A stretch of DNA of 64,000 nt, taken from Acanthochlamys bracteata (lineage: Eukaryota > Streptophyta > Magnoliopsida > Pandanales > Velloziaceae). The stretch is from the NCBI GenBank assembly GCA_019914995.1, contig CM034129.1, positions 7,143,725 to 7,207,724 of the forward strand, in the 5' to 3' direction. Each line of letters begins with the position of its first letter. The stretch's first letter is position 1. Of this stretch, positions 1-13,299 are shown one piece after another. A program made the translations under genes and the position numbers. Under the pieces are notes generated by a model. The model worked only from the letters and a program-made list of their open reading frames with translations, was not told the origin of the DNA and did not search any database.

Positions 1-165
1 TGACACAAATAGTAAAATTTGAAATATATATTGAGTCATATTGATTATGTAGTAAGATAGAGGTTGATTCGTAATCAATTGAGATAAAATTTTGTCAGTA
101 TATTATCGACTCATAATTCTTCATATTCAGTAATAGAGATTGAATTTGAAAATCCTCACGACCAT
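1..165. mobile_element. Foldback element, truncated copy E
   Basis: This stretch matches the right half of the foldback family seen complete at 41448-42665: a GACACAAA-like centre, a TTGATTCGTAATC-like block, a 'GAGATAAAATTTTGTCA' block and a CATAATTCTTCATATTCAG block before a GAGATTGAATTTGAA block. The left half lies outside the window. No gene is visible here. Confidence 0.55.
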
Positions 166-261
166 AAACGGCTATAAAGTGCGCTGGAGTGTACATAAAG
201 GATGAAGTGCCCCTACCATTTTCCTATATGTATACAAATGCCATTATTAAAGGACATGAAG

Positions 262-592
262 AACATAGCGGTTAAAAATGGCCGGTGAGATCTTCAAATT
301 TAATCTCCATATTAGATACGAAGAATCATGAGTTGTAAAGATGTTGATAAATTTTTAGCTCAATAAGAATACGAATCAACCTCCATCGAAATGACACAAA
401 AAAGTCAAATTGAGGAAATATTATATTTTATTTTGTGTTATTTTGATCAAAAATTCTAATGGAAATTGATTCATATTTCGATTGAGCTGAAAATTTATTT
501 ATATGTTTAGAACTAATGATTATTTATTTCCAACGGTGAATATTTGAATTTAGAGATCTCTCTAACCACTTTTGGCCGGCATATGTCTCTAT
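262..592. mobile_element. Foldback (long inverted repeat) element, copy A
   Basis: The left arm (AAAATGGCCGGTGAGATC, then AATCTCCATATTAGATAC, then TTTTTAGCTCAAT) is the imperfect reverse complement of the right arm (ATTGAGCTGAAAATTT, then CCAACGGTGAATATTTGAAT, then CCACTTTTGGCCGGC). The arms meet at a short AT-rich centre near 425, so almost the whole element can fold on itself. It belongs to the same family as copies B-D in the WD40-gene intron. It lies about 400 bp upstream of the PYRR start. A TA microsatellite (about 591-611) follows directly. From there to 998 I see only AT-rich sequence, presumably the PYRR promoter and leader. Confidence 0.7.
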
Positions 593-998
593 CATATATA
601 TATATATATTGATTTTATATAAATAGTATATAAGTAATTTTTTTATTAAATAATTCATTATTATATTAATTTAAAATTTATGAGTAAATCAAATCTAAAA
701 TTAAATAATAAATTTATATTAACTAAAGTAACTCAATGAAAAATTTGAGTTATTTATCAAAAAGACTTTTATATAAATCAGTCATTTATCATTTTATCTA
801 AATACATTTAAATTTTAATTCTTATAAGCATATTCAAATATATTAAATAATCCACCTTCTTTTGTATCAGCTTTACTAATCTTATTGCTATTATTCTTAT
901 TTTTATTTACATTTTAATCTCGTCCCAAACACTAGTTTAGTAGCTATCATTCAGCAGGGAAGTTTTTAACATGACATAGAATTTCCTCGACGATAATA

Positions 999-3900
999 AT
1001 GTCGTCGCTGGTCTCCTTGTCCCTCGGGCCACTTCTCCATCCACGCCGCTTCCAAGTTTGCTGCACTACCACCGGGACCAACTCCGCGAAAGCCGCGAGG
1101 CGGGCGGCGCAGGACACGGCGCTGATCCGGCGCGCGGCGGAGGTTGCTGACCGTTCCGCGGGGCAGACGGCGCCGCACCCCAATTTCGGCTGCGTGCTCG
1201 CTCGAGATGGGGAGACGGTGGTCGGCGAGGGATTTCTTTACGCACAGGGTACCAAGTGTGCCGAGCTGCAGGCCGTCGAGGCTGCTGGTGGGCTATCACG
1301 CGGCGCTACGGCGTACCTTAATATGGAGCCAGGCGATTGTTATGGGGATCGAACTCCCATCTCTTCTTTAGTGCAGGTCCAAACAATGTCCCACAATCTT
1401 GAGATGTTATCCGTTTGGTTTTATATTTATTTATTAGTATTATTATTTTTTTGGAGACGGATGGTGCTAAAATTTCAAAAGCGGTTTGAGCTACTGGGAT
1501 ATGCCTTTTTATTTCATCTGTTCCTCGTGGTTTACTTCGGTCAACTTGTTTGCCTCTTTGGAATTTGAGCCTCAATTTGGTGGTTTTGGAAAGTGATAAT
1601 TGCTCAGCAAACAACCTCCTTCATATGATAAATCCAACTTCCTTGCTTTTGAAGTTTTACTTGTTGAAGTTTTAGCTGTTGAGATTGATATCAATGTCAT
1701 GCTTTCCAATCTTTTAGGTTTTTGAGTTACAAAGTTGATTTTGGCACTGCCCTAATATGGCTGATCTCAATTTACATTCTTAGACAAGGAATGGAAACTC
1801 AGTTATTGAGAGTTTCTTAAACTTCTAGTCGGTGTAGTTTACATTTGACTTGGGCTTAAACTTCTACCATTCATTTATTAAATGTTTGTAGTTCCTATAA
1901 TTTAATGAAGCTCCTTTAAAGGTAAGACAAAAATTGGCTGATAATTTGTTTTTTAGGCAGGGATTTCAAGAGTTGTTGTAGGTTTGAGACATCCATTGGG
2001 CCATCTTCGAGGAAAGGCAATAGAAGCATTGCAAAGTGAGGGGATTCAAGTTGATGTCATTGGGGAGACTTTGAGAAGTAAATTGTATGAGGTACTTGAG
2101 ATAGTCTAGTTTCAGTAAGTACTTAGTTAAATGCTTTCTTCTTTATGTCTTTGGTTTTTGTTTCCTTTAAATGCTTTGTTTCTTCATGTCTTTGGTTTTT
2201 GTTACCTTTTTTTGGTAATATCTTGACATTCTTTTATATTTGTAATTTATTAAAAGTAGTCCACAGTCCGTCACCATCAGTTTCTCAATATATGTCATTG
2301 TGTTAGAAATAACATTATTGGTGGCCACGAAATTCAGAAATAAGTTACGGTAAAGAAGAATAGGGGAACTGTAATTGCTATTCATAGGTTAAGTGCTAAA
2401 ACCTCTTCGAACATACGCAACCACACATACCAAATTGCATGTAACTCATAATCTTTATATTAGCTATTAAAAAAAAAACACTGAAAGAAATTCAATAGAA
2501 TTCTGAAAAATATTGCTAACTTTCTTAATATTTTGCGAAGTAATTAATTCAAAGTAAAACATGCCTTGGAAATTTATTATTAACTTAAAATTTGTCCACT
2601 AATTTTAAGTTAACATGATTGTTTTGAAATTGAAAGCTCCTAACAATCTCTTTTTGTCGTTCATGATTTTTATTGTATTTCTAATGTTAATATCCATTCC
2701 CATTTCATCCTTTTGATTTGGTCGTTTCTTCTGATACTGTCGCTCCCGATTTTACTTTTTGTTGACCAATCTTGAACTCAATTCCAATGTTGCCAGTCTT
2801 GCATTGAACCTTCCTCTTTGTTGAAATACTTTAGTTCTTGTTCAAGTAGATAAAGCATATAATAAGTTGAAAGTCAAATAGTTCCTTGTGATCCTATGTA
2901 ATAGCAAAATAAAAAACTTAGTTAATCTTCCAATTTGTGGAAGAATTTCTCTGTCAAGTATATTTTCAATTTCAAAATCATCCATAGGGATGTGTTGATC
3001 CTTTGCATCCACTGATTCAGTATATTTAGAAAGGTGTTTAAAGTTGTTTAAATCACTCTCAATATCTTTTGGTAGGAGATCCTTTTGGATTAATTCCGAG
3101 AACAACAAAAATAATAAAAATCTAATTCAGTCATCTTGTTCGTGTCTATGTGACTTACATGCATGGATCAGATTTCAACCGCATTTAAATTCGTGTATCA
3201 TGTATCTCTAGCAACACACTCCTATGAGCTCTCCATTGCTCTTTCCAAATCTCACCCAAAACATGTAGGAAATAATTGAATTTAATTTATATGGGATTTT
3301 TATTCTCCAGATGCTGCCAAGTGTTTGGATCTTTTATTTTAACTTAGTAACAACCATTTGGATTTAGGTCCAAGTTTCACTCCTGATACCTTAGCCTCAC
3401 TCTCCCTTTAGCATTATAATAATAGTAAAATGTTTTTGTCATTCCTCCAGTAATTTGAAAGACTAGTTGGTCATATCTATGACTATGTGTCTGTTTTGAT
3501 TCCTCCTTGCATATGATTCCCATCTTGGATCCTTAAGATGAAGATTTTGAAGCTTTGCTGTCAATAATAGCTTTACCTGGTAGGAGTTTGTGAGATGAAT
3601 CAATTGATGAATGCTTCTGCTTAGGAGTCACTTTATTTGTGCCAAGTCTTCTGGATATTGGATATACATAACATCTGAAGTACTAATCGACTCTTCTGTT
3701 GGTGCTCACTGATGCATTTAAACTCTCTCGCAGGAAGCTTTGAAGCCTTGTCTCATTGTAAATGCCCCTTTGTTATATAGGGCGGCGTACCATGTTCCCT
3801 ACTCAGTACTGAAATATGCTATGACTTTAGATGGTGAGCATCATGAGTTTTTTTCTGTTTGGTGCTTGCTCCATTTTCTGTATCTTGCATGTTACAGTCC

Positions 3901-6900
3901 CAGAGACTCGGGTTATTGTTTATCCAATGTGCTTCAGGTTGCCTTTCATATTCCCATTAAAATTTATGATCGTTGGAGTTTGACAGGAAAGATTGCTGCT
4001 AGTAGTGGAGATGCTTCTTGGGTGAGCAGCAAGGTGTCAAGAAATCGAGTATTCGAGCTAAGGGGCAGGAGCGATGCCGTTATTGTAGGTGGAAATACAG
4101 TACGTCGTGATAGTATGTCCCATTTCATTCCTTATAGGTTGGATTTGGTTCACTCTTGGCGGTATTCTGTTGGTCCTAACATTTTGCTGGTATTGTTTAT
4201 TTGATTCCAGATCCAAGATTAACAGCACGACATGGAGGAGATCATGTACCAGTTCGGATTGTCATGTCAAAAAGCTTCAATCTTCCTGAAGAGGCAAATC
4301 TTTGGAATGTCTTTGATGCATCCACCATAGTTGTAACACAAAGAGGTGCAAGGAGGGACTTACAGAAAATCCTTGCTTCAAAAGGCGTCGAAGTGGTCGA
4401 GTTTGAATACTTGAATCCTAGAGATGTTATGGAGTATTTCTATGAACGTGGATACCTTTCTATACTGTGGGAGTGTGGTGGAAGTCTAGCTGCACCAGCT
4501 ATATCTGCTGGCGTCATTCACAAGGTATATTCTCTTAACTAAAACATCAATTATCTTTAGATCCTTTATGTCATTAATTTTAAACATTGTGTTCAGAATT
4601 GCATGTAAATTCCTTATTGCCATTCAGGACAAAAGTCCTTTTCAGAAATCCTCCTCAAAAGCTATTTGATACATTCTAGAATGGATTAGTGTGCCCTTTT
4701 TTTAATGTTATTTAAAGTTTTATAATTGCAGTATCTGACAGATTAAATGCTGAAATGCCCTTCTTTTTTGTGTACTATGTTGACTTGTATTGTGCAACTT
4801 CACAACTTTAATGACTGGGTAAAGATGGGTAGGGTCTTCTTAGGATGCATAGAGTATGGTTTACTGAGACATATATTGCCTTGCTTTTGATTTATCCATC
4901 TACATTTGTTAATAGATTTTGTTAGAATGTTAACTCAGGGATTCATTTCTGCCATATTATAATAGAATCCCAAAATTGAAGTGTGGCTAATGGCTTAGAA
5001 GATGCTAAATTTTATTGTTATATTGGCATAACTCTCTTGTACTTTACTAGTTATAAATTCATCAAATTGTGCCTGACATGGTATAAAGGATGCCTGTTGC
5101 TTTCATTTACCAAATTCGAACTGAGAACTAAATCCACAAAGTCATGTCCTGTTTCATTTGAAATTCAAAATGCTGCCCTCCTTGATTTTTCATAACCCAC
5201 CCTATATATATTTTGTGGCTTCTTCAATCTACTTTTTTTTTGTTCCTCCATGTCCTGCACTTCTACGCTTCTAGCATACTCTGTATCAAACTCAATATCA
5301 TCTCTCTTTGTCGTTCATTAATGGTCATGCTTCTTGAACCCGGCACAACTACTGGCATTGGCATCAAATTCACTTTGGCATTCTCTCCCTTTCCAAGTAC
5401 TACTACTGTAGCCCCATCTGTTGTGGTGGTCTTCAAATCCATCTTTTTCTAGTGGACACATTATTTACATCTTAATAAGTTTAAACTTGTTGTCAGATAT
5501 ATGCATTCGTTGCTCCAAAAATAATAGGAGGAGCAACTGCCCCAACTCCTGTCGGTGACCTTGGAAATTCTCAGATGTCGCAAGCATGCATTTTGAAGGA
5601 TGTTTCATTTGAACAGGTAATTTGGAATTAGCTTTGGTATTCTCCCTGTCAAAGGATGATTGTATAACAATCGCATGCAAATTGCACCTGCATTAGAAAA
5701 ATCCTTGAGCCCTTTTAGTTATTATATTCGAATTGGTAGTGGAATCGGAATGGAATGCACTTGAATTGGACGAGTCATCGTACTTGGGATTTCTCTCCAT
5801 GAAGGTGACAGGTAGATAGGATAGAAGAAAAATAATATAAAGGGAACAATGAACAACTTAACCATTTTATTCTTCTTCAGTGTGTATTAATATTAGCTTA
5901 GCATCTAGGATTGAAATTGAAATCTAAATGCTTGGCCAGCTATCTGGAATCCAGGCACACTTCAGTTCATTTAAATCTTCCTTCTCCATGTCATTCTGCA
6001 GTGTGTTGGCCTAGTGGCCAGACCTTCGTCCTGCTTGATCAAGCTCAAGTTGCACACATTGGGCTGCCAGGCCTACAACTGCCAGCTATCCAGCTGCTTT
6101 AGGTCCATCTCCTTGTTATCTTAGTTTCTGTGGTCTGTGATGCATCCTGTAATGCCCTAGCATGCTCCTGGGATCGTGTCTTGTCCTGTCCAGGCTTGCG
6201 CGGCTCTTGACACCTAGTCGTTCCTTTCCTGGCCTCCAATTGCTTCCTGTCCTGCTATTGGGCCTGCTCCTTTCTGCCTGTGGTTTATACAGGCTCTGAC
6301 ACATTTGTTGGTCAATCACTATAGTTTCTAACAGATTTTTGTTGAATGTTTGTTTATAAGGAATCGGAATCAGATTCCATACCCTCATTTGGTATATAAT
6401 TCACAAGAATCAAAACTGGTTTACGATTTTTAAACCTCTGCCAGATGGAGATATTTAACAAAATTGAAATAAGAATAGGGTCGATTACGAAATAGCTTGC
6501 ACTGACAAATTTGTCACTAACATGTAGTAAAAGTAAGCATAGACAAGAAAGTTATACTTTCATTTACTGCAAAACTAAAACAAACTGAAGCAGCTTGCAT
6601 TTCTAAGATAAATGAAGTTTGTAGCCAATGCGATAATTGGACAAGGGTTCACTTACACTGGAGGCAACTCCACCCATATGAGGATAAACTAGACCAATTA
6701 TATAGTTACCCTTCAATGAGGTAGAGAAAAAATTAGCTGGTCTTATTAGGATACTTGTGACATTCCCTGCTTTTGTACTTTCCTAACTTCTTAGCCCTTT
6801 GAGTCTCATCAATCTTCAACCACCTTCAGGAACATTATCTTGCCAATCATATCGGGATCGCAGGAACTCCCACAATTCAGTGCAAGTGCTATGATACATC

Positions 6901-9900
6901 CACTTCCCCAACCATCACAATAATCATAAAAAAATCTCTTCAATGATCGTAACACTGTTGCGCTACATTCTCCCTCATCCAAACAAGACTGAATGTAGGT
7001 TTTGTTTACCTATAAGAATCATGCTTTAGACTTGCAGTTTTCTTTTTCTTTTAAGTGAATTTTCTTCATTATCCAAGTCAGGCCTTAAAGTATATTTTAT
7101 ATTTTGTTACAATACGGGTATCTTGTGATTGCATCTGTTAATTTGTTTAGCTCTTATGTGGTTACAGATTGGTCCAGACATGCTTTTTAGTGGATACATT
7201 CAGCCTATTCCTGATCCGTCGCCCGCCATTCCCTCAGTTGATGCAACTACATCAATGGATCCTACAGTTTCTCGTTATGATGCTAGTATCATTTCCTTTT
7301 ACAAAACATGGAACCCGTTTGGTGCATTTTCAAATTTTTCTCCTCATCCTATAGTATTGCCTGATGAAACTGGAGATAATTTTGTTTGGCCCACTGTGGA
7401 GCACTACTATCAGGTAATTTTATCTTTCCAAGCTAATGGAAGATGCAACAAGTCATAGGCCTTAAAGTGATTCTTATTTATTTATTTCAATTTCTAGGCA
7501 CATAAGTTCATTGGGGCTGAGAGTCCTCAGGCAAATATACTTATAGAAGGAATAAAGTTGGCTAAGAGTCCCGAGGAAGCTGCACGTTTGGGTAGGAAGA
7601 TGCAGAGGCAAAACCCACAGCTGGTAATATAAGTTTTGTGTTCCAATTTCTAGAATTCAGAATATTTATTTTATTCATTTCATTTGATCATTGCTAAGAT
7701 CTTTCTCGTAATGACGTGATTAGTAGGTGACCGGTCATTTGGCTGGCATTGGGTTGAATGAATCTCTAACTTGGAACCCTGAACAAGCTTGTCCATTCTT
7801 GACCTAGTCCAAAACTCATAAACTGTTATTTTCAAAATAATTTCAAAAATTGATGTAGCATCTCCTGTAGAGTTTCAGAACAGGAATAAATCCCAATGAA
7901 CCAAGAACATCGCAATCAAAACCAAATAAATACAACTCCAATATATAGACAAAAGTAAGTACAACTAAAGAACACGGTACAACAGAAAACAAGTAAAATG
8001 CTTTCAACTAATAAAATACAACTCGAGATTTTAATAACTCCAACTATGTGCAATGCGAGTAGACCCACTGTCTATACGGTCCAAAGTATCGATTTTCCCT
8101 TTGTAAGGCAACATGCTTGTCAACACCAGAAATGCCTGAAATAGCTAGAGAGTCCAAAAGAGAGAAGGGAGTAAGCAATACTTATTGAGGTAAAAAGCAA
8201 CAAGTGGAAAGACCAACCTGATTAAAATAAAGTAAGTAGTAAATTATACGAACTACTTTTGAGCCCATGCAATACTTGGGAACTATCAGTATTTCCTTTT
8301 TTTTCTTTTTGTACTTCCAAATGTTAGTTTCCATTTATAACTGTGATGTACTTTCATTTGTTTATTATAGTAGAAAGAGAATTGTTTTTTTCATCTTCTT
8401 TAATTTTTTTTAAAATCTTTTTATATTTAATAATCATCACTTATAATTTAATTTGCTTTTGTTAGACTTTACATTTTAGATCAATTAACTTTGCTAATTT
8501 GTCCTGTAATTTAATATTTAGGTTATGCCATTTTCTTCATATGTTAATTTACTTTTTTGTTCAATCTTGTTTGTAATTACATAAGCTCTGTGTATAAGTT
8601 GCTTATACAGATTATATATAAGTATGTAGTTGCCGATCTTTGATCACCACCTTCTACGATCAACTATGACGAGGGATCAATTAGTCTTATTGGAAGTCTT
8701 TACTTTATGTGATAAAATTGAACTTTTATATGTTTTCTAGTGTAAAAGTTATAATTTTCTTCAACACTTAGGAATGAGATATAACATTAAATCTATTGAT
8801 TGATCCTTTATGAGCACTACTTATCATTGTTTAAATTTGAGGAGTTTTGTAATATTTGACGTTTGCTATCAATGCACTGGCTACTTCTTAGACATTAAAA
8901 TTGGGAATAAAGACAGCATGATCTAGTAGGAGCTGGTTTCTTGGTAGAAAGAAAATTTAGTGGTGGACGTGTGAGGCACCTATTTTTATGTATAGGTAGT
9001 TTCCAGTACAAGCAACTCTTTGTGTAGTGGAGAAGGTGGAGTTGAGATTTGTTATAATGGAAATACATTAAAAGTTTTTATTATATAGGGATTGATAATT
9101 TTCCTATTTGATGTTAATTGGGTTTAACTATTTCATAGTCTTTTGATACAAATTAACTGGTTTCATGCAATGTATGGTTGTTAGTTGTAAATGTAAATTT
9201 ATTCTTCGTATATGTTTTCTTTTCTATTCTTCTATAACATCTGTTTTTAGTTGCTTTTAATTCTACCTCTATGTGTCATATATTCACCTTATGCAGCAGC
9301 TTATCTAGATAGATAGATTAATGCACAATATGGAAGTCCTAGCGCGAACACCAATATTGTTCAATACTATCTCAATTTTAAAGAGAAATAGCGATTAGCA
9401 TAACGAGTCCAACAGTAACATATGCATAAGAAGAGAGAGAAGTCAAAATTTATGTCTGCTTGAAGGAGTCAAGATATGACATGCATAAATTGCAAGCATC
9501 ACAAGCATCATATGCTCCAACACTTTGTGTTTAGGCCCTCCCTAACCCAACTTATGCTTTTGTACCATCCCAGATGATCAGTCCGTGTACGGTGTAGTTC
9601 CACTCTCAGAAGCGTGTGCTCCAATGCTGATGGCCACAGATTGGCACTACCTTAGAAACATATAAATCCTGAACTCGTTCCATGAAACCACTGTGCCTTC
9701 CTCCATGTAGCATCCGCCTCAAGTCAGTATACATTATCTTCATAATATGGTCAAGGCATATGCTAGAATCCAGGAAAAACATTAGGAGCTCACTATAGAG
9801 CGTCAATTATGTAACCAATTTATCATCATGTATGATGTGTCATAATGATACAAGTAAAGAAGGAGTTGGCGCAGAACGGAATGGCAAATAAAGGAGATAG

Positions 9901-11058
9901 GGTCTTGACGGATAGAGATGGCCGGAGGGCAGTATCCTCGCCGGAGCAGGAAGGAGAAGGTTGGTTGCAGGACGTGCCTGGGTTGTAAGTCCTACCAGCT
10001 CACTTGGCCAGGCGCGGCCTGGGACACCATTTGAATGGTGTCCTTGGCACGCTGGCCACACCCGGGTACAAATTTAAAAAGTACCCAGGTGCGGTTTTGG
10101 CAAACGGGTGCACTCAGTTGCACTCGGGTAAGCTTGCCCTTGTGTAATTGATCCCAGGAGAACTCTAGGAGTTCTAGTTTGAATTGAAGTGGTTATTCCA
10201 AGTTAGAAAAGTATGTAGGAAGCAGAGTTCTACTTAATTTGTAAGATCTTATTATATAAATAAAGATGCCTAGGCCCTTAGAGGGCATGCTTTTAGAAAA
10301 TTAAATCCTAGTGTTAACTTCGTTTAGCTACATAGTTCTTAGTATTAGATTTGACGTGTATCAATTTGGTACCAGAGCAAGGTTCCATGAAGAATCACCG
10401 ATCCACTTCCAACTCACAAAAAATCCCAACACCAACCATTACTATGGGGAACATCACACAACACTCAAATTCCCCAAAGTCATGACAGGCTGTGGCTAAT
10501 CCAGCTTAAGAGAAGGAGATGTGCCGCATGGCCAACACCATGCACAGTTATTAGAGGATTCTTCTCATAATCCACTCATTGTGATTCTTCTCATAATCTT
10601 TCTTGTCAAGTTCCCAATGCTTACGTCATTTGTGAGCCTTTGATGTCTGTTGTCTATGTTATTAGTTAGCTCTATTGCGTGCCTTTTATTAAATTCTTTT
10701 ATAGTTTCTTTTAAGCTTCAGTATCTACATTTCAGTACATATTACTTTCCAATGTATGCTCTCCAGTAAGTTTCACAAATGTGAATTTTGTCTGCTAAGT
10801 GTTTCTCAGGTACGTCCTGATTGGGAGCTTGTCAAGATTGACGTTATGTATAGAGCACTTAGATGCAAATTCTCTACATACCCACACCTCTCTGCCATGC
10901 TATGCTCAACAGCGGGATCTGTTCTTGTTGAAGCTTCACCTCATGATCTCTTTTGGGGTGGAGGGAGGGATGGGGAAGGCCTAAATTATTTGGGCAGGTT
11001 GCTGATGAAGTTGAGGATAGAAATTATGGATGACAGTTCAGAACTTTGTGAAAATTGA
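999..11058 (+). CDS. PYRR: PYRR: plastid riboflavin-pathway reductase with C-terminal NADAR N-glycosidase domain
   Basis: Nine exons keep frame: 999-1376, 1957-2091, 3734-3833, 3987-4112, 4211-4524, 5497-5616, 7168-7413, 7498-7623, 10810-11058; all introns are GT-AG and the product is 597 aa, about the length of Arabidopsis PYRR. Residues 1-35 (Ser/Arg-rich) look like a chloroplast transit peptide. Residues about 36-170 are a RibD-type deaminase fold without the zinc site: the HAE position reads CAE and the PCxxxG/C region reads EPGDCYGDRTP. Residues about 185-400 are the RibD C-terminal reductase (LDGKIAASSGDASW, then VGGNTVRRDNPRLTAR), which reduces the ribosylamino intermediate using NADPH. 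Residues about 430-590 are NADAR/COG3236 (FYKTWNPFGAFSNFSPHPI, WPTVEHYYQAHKF, SPHDLFWGGGRDGEGLNYLG), known in plants to hydrolyse unstable early riboflavin intermediates. The start is the first ATG of the GC-rich exon. The deaminase step is done by a separate plant enzyme, PYRD. Identification is firm; exact exon edges rest on frame and conservation. Confidence 0.93.
7624..10809 (+). other. Long last intron of PYRR (3.2 kb)
   Basis: This intron splits the NADAR domain between the codon for Leu515 and the VRPDWE block. It is mostly AT-rich, with no conserved reading frame. A GC-richer patch at about 9860-10130 contains the short inverted repeat GGGACACCA...TGGTGTCC and stands out from its surroundings, suggesting inserted DNA. 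An LTR-like fragment follows at 10141. The rest (7700-9840) holds nothing I can name. Confidence 0.75.
10141..10378 (+). mobile_element. LTR fragment with tRNA-Met-type primer-binding site
   Basis: A segment of about 223 bp starts TGTGTAATTG and ends GTGTATCA (10141-10363). It has a TATA-like TATATAAATA in its second half and is followed after two bases by TTGGTACCAGAGC (10366-10378), close to the usual plant primer-binding site TGGTATCAGAGC. No second LTR or polypurine tract was found, so this is the 5' end of a broken retrotransposon inside the last PYRR intron, in sense orientation. Confidence 0.55.
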
Positions 11059-12637
11059 ACTTGTGTGTTTACCTGTGGCAGATTTTATCAGTGTGCATTA
11101 ACAAAGTGGAAAAGCATATGGATACTCACTACCTGCATAGTAAGAACTGATAGGTAGTACCAGCAAGGACCTGAATCATATTTTTATACGGGATTCTCTT
11201 GTACATTACGCAATTGCTTATTGCTCAGATATTTTTGAAGAGGTGGTGAATTCATTAAATTAGCAAATATATATTTTAACAATTAAAAGAGTTCTGGGCT
11301 TGAAATCACTACCCTATTGGCAAAACTTGACATTTGCCAACCAGGCTGGAACAGGAAGAGTAAGGAAAAGGCGATAACAAATGCTTAGAACTGTTGGAAA
11401 TTCATTTATTTATGCATTTTGTTCTAACAATCTGAATGCTCGTGAGAAACTTCTTCATGGAATAATTGTGGTGGTATTAAGCAACGTGAAGTAGTAGATG
11501 TAAAAGATGGATTACTGATAGTAGCATTTTGGTATATCCATTCCGGAACCTACAATCTATAGTAACAACTTTCATCTTTCTCTTTATCAGCTCCTTTGTA
11601 TGTAATTGGTTCTTTCCTCCTTTAGCTTGTATGTTACAATGAATAGAAGTCCAGTGGAGCGGAACAAGGTCTCAATTTTCACTCAAACAATGAAACGAGT
11701 GTCTGGAGCTACTACAGTGTTGCGTTTGGTGTTTTCATTATTGTTAGTCGAAAACCATGATTACTCAAGATGCAATTGCTGTACTGAGATTCTATTGGTG
11801 CATACCAGCTGAAGCAAGTCTACTTCATGAATTTATTGACCTCTCTTTCTCTAATAATAAATATTATCAAGCATGGGATCTCGTGTTTCACGTTTTGACT
11901 TGTTTACTTCACGTTTTTCTTCAACGAAGTTCGCCGGTAGTATTTTTATAGGTGTACTTTTCTCTCAACTTGCTATTGAATAAATTAAGGTCAGACAAAT
12001 TTGAATTGTTTAAATGTATGTTTGGCTAAATTGTTTATAAACCTTTTTTATTTTATATTTTTAATAAACTTTTTATAATATTATATAAAATTTATTTAAA
12101 AATTTAAAAATTATAAAAAAATTTATATTGTAAATTTTTTTTATTATTTATTATAAAAATAAAAAATACTTATTTTTTAATAAAATAAAAAATAATTTTC
12201 TTTTTAAATTTTTTTAATAAATATTTTTAAATATCTCCTAAAATAATCAGCTATAAAGATTTCTGCAGCTTGGTTAGGGAGGTGACCTTCTTTCCTTATA
12301 CACAATAATGATCAATATGAACAGGGAATTTTCGAAAACCACAAAATCCCTCGCTGTCAAATATAGTTACCTCTTATTATTGGGAACGGGAATGAAATCA
12401 CTCGTTCTCGTTTCATTTCCAAGAATAGTTCGTAAAATTCGTAGTAAACGAAATCAAGACTATAAAACATGAAAGCCACGTCTTGATCTTGCAAAATAAT
12501 TGGATGAATCAATGATTGGTTATTATACGTTGCCTCTCGGTACATATTTCAGAGAGGTTATATTGAACCTAAAGATTCTAGACATAATAAGGTACAACAT
12601 ATAATGATCTAAGGATGAGGCATTCCCGTCCATATTG
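11059..12637. other. Gene-free stretch downstream of PYRR
   Basis: The PYRR 3' UTR presumably occupies the first few hundred bases. From about 12010 to 12240 the sequence is almost pure A+T and resembles the AT-rich element cores at 30760-31275. No coding similarity was seen. Confidence 0.5.
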
Positions 12638-13294
12638 TGTTGGGTTAAAGTGAGTAAATTAGTTCTATATTAAAAAAGATAAGATTAGAAAAAGGATTAA
12701 TATATTAGAGAGTTCTATAATCTATTGGCTTAAGCTTTTAAGTTGGATTGGGCTTTCTAGTGTATGGACCAAACTTTTTGGATGTCTTATCTTGGTTAAC
12801 TCCTCTGGTATTGTATCTCTCCAATAATAGTATTCGAGTCGATGGTTTAGCAGGGAGTCTGATACACGTAGTAGCTCTCGCTGATAATGCGATGAGCAAG
12901 TTAAGAGCAATATGACTCACATGAGCTTCCGCAAGGTGTGAGTATAAATTCGGAGCAAGTTGGGCTCTGAAAACTAGCTCTTTGTGTGCAGTGACGGTGC
13001 TCGAGGCCAAGTGCCTGAGATTCTGAGCGATCAACGTACTTGATGCGCGATAGGGTGCTCAGATGAAGAGAAAATATGGATAACTTACTCTTGAGGGAGA
13101 GATTGTTGGATTAAGAGTGAGTAAATTAGTCCCACATTGAATAAAGATAAGATTAGAAGGGGGGTTAATATATTAGATAGTTCCATAATCTATTGGCTTA
13201 AACTTTTAGATTGGATTGGGCTTTCTAGTGTATGGACCGGATTTTTCAAATGTCTTATCTTGGTTAACTCTTCCGGTATTGTATCTCTCCAATA
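12638..13294 (+). mobile_element. TRIM (terminal-repeat retrotransposon in miniature), 657 bp
   Basis: Two similar direct repeats, 12638-12826 and 13104-13294 (189 and 191 bp), begin TGTTGG and end CCAATA. They are flanked by a perfect 5-bp duplication TATTG (12633-12637 and 13295-13299). Just inside the left repeat lies TAGTATTCGAGTC, a weak match to the tRNA-Met primer-binding site. The right repeat is preceded directly by the purine tract GAGGGAGAGA. The interior of about 277 bp has no coding capacity. These features fit a non-autonomous TRIM that used the enzymes of another element. The repeats end in TA rather than the usual CA. Confidence 0.85.
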
Positions 13295-13299
13295 TATTG

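Noticed and set aside
9840-10061. Pro-rich minus-strand frame in the last PYRR intron
   Set aside because: It is explained by a GC-rich insertion; not conserved and no known domain.
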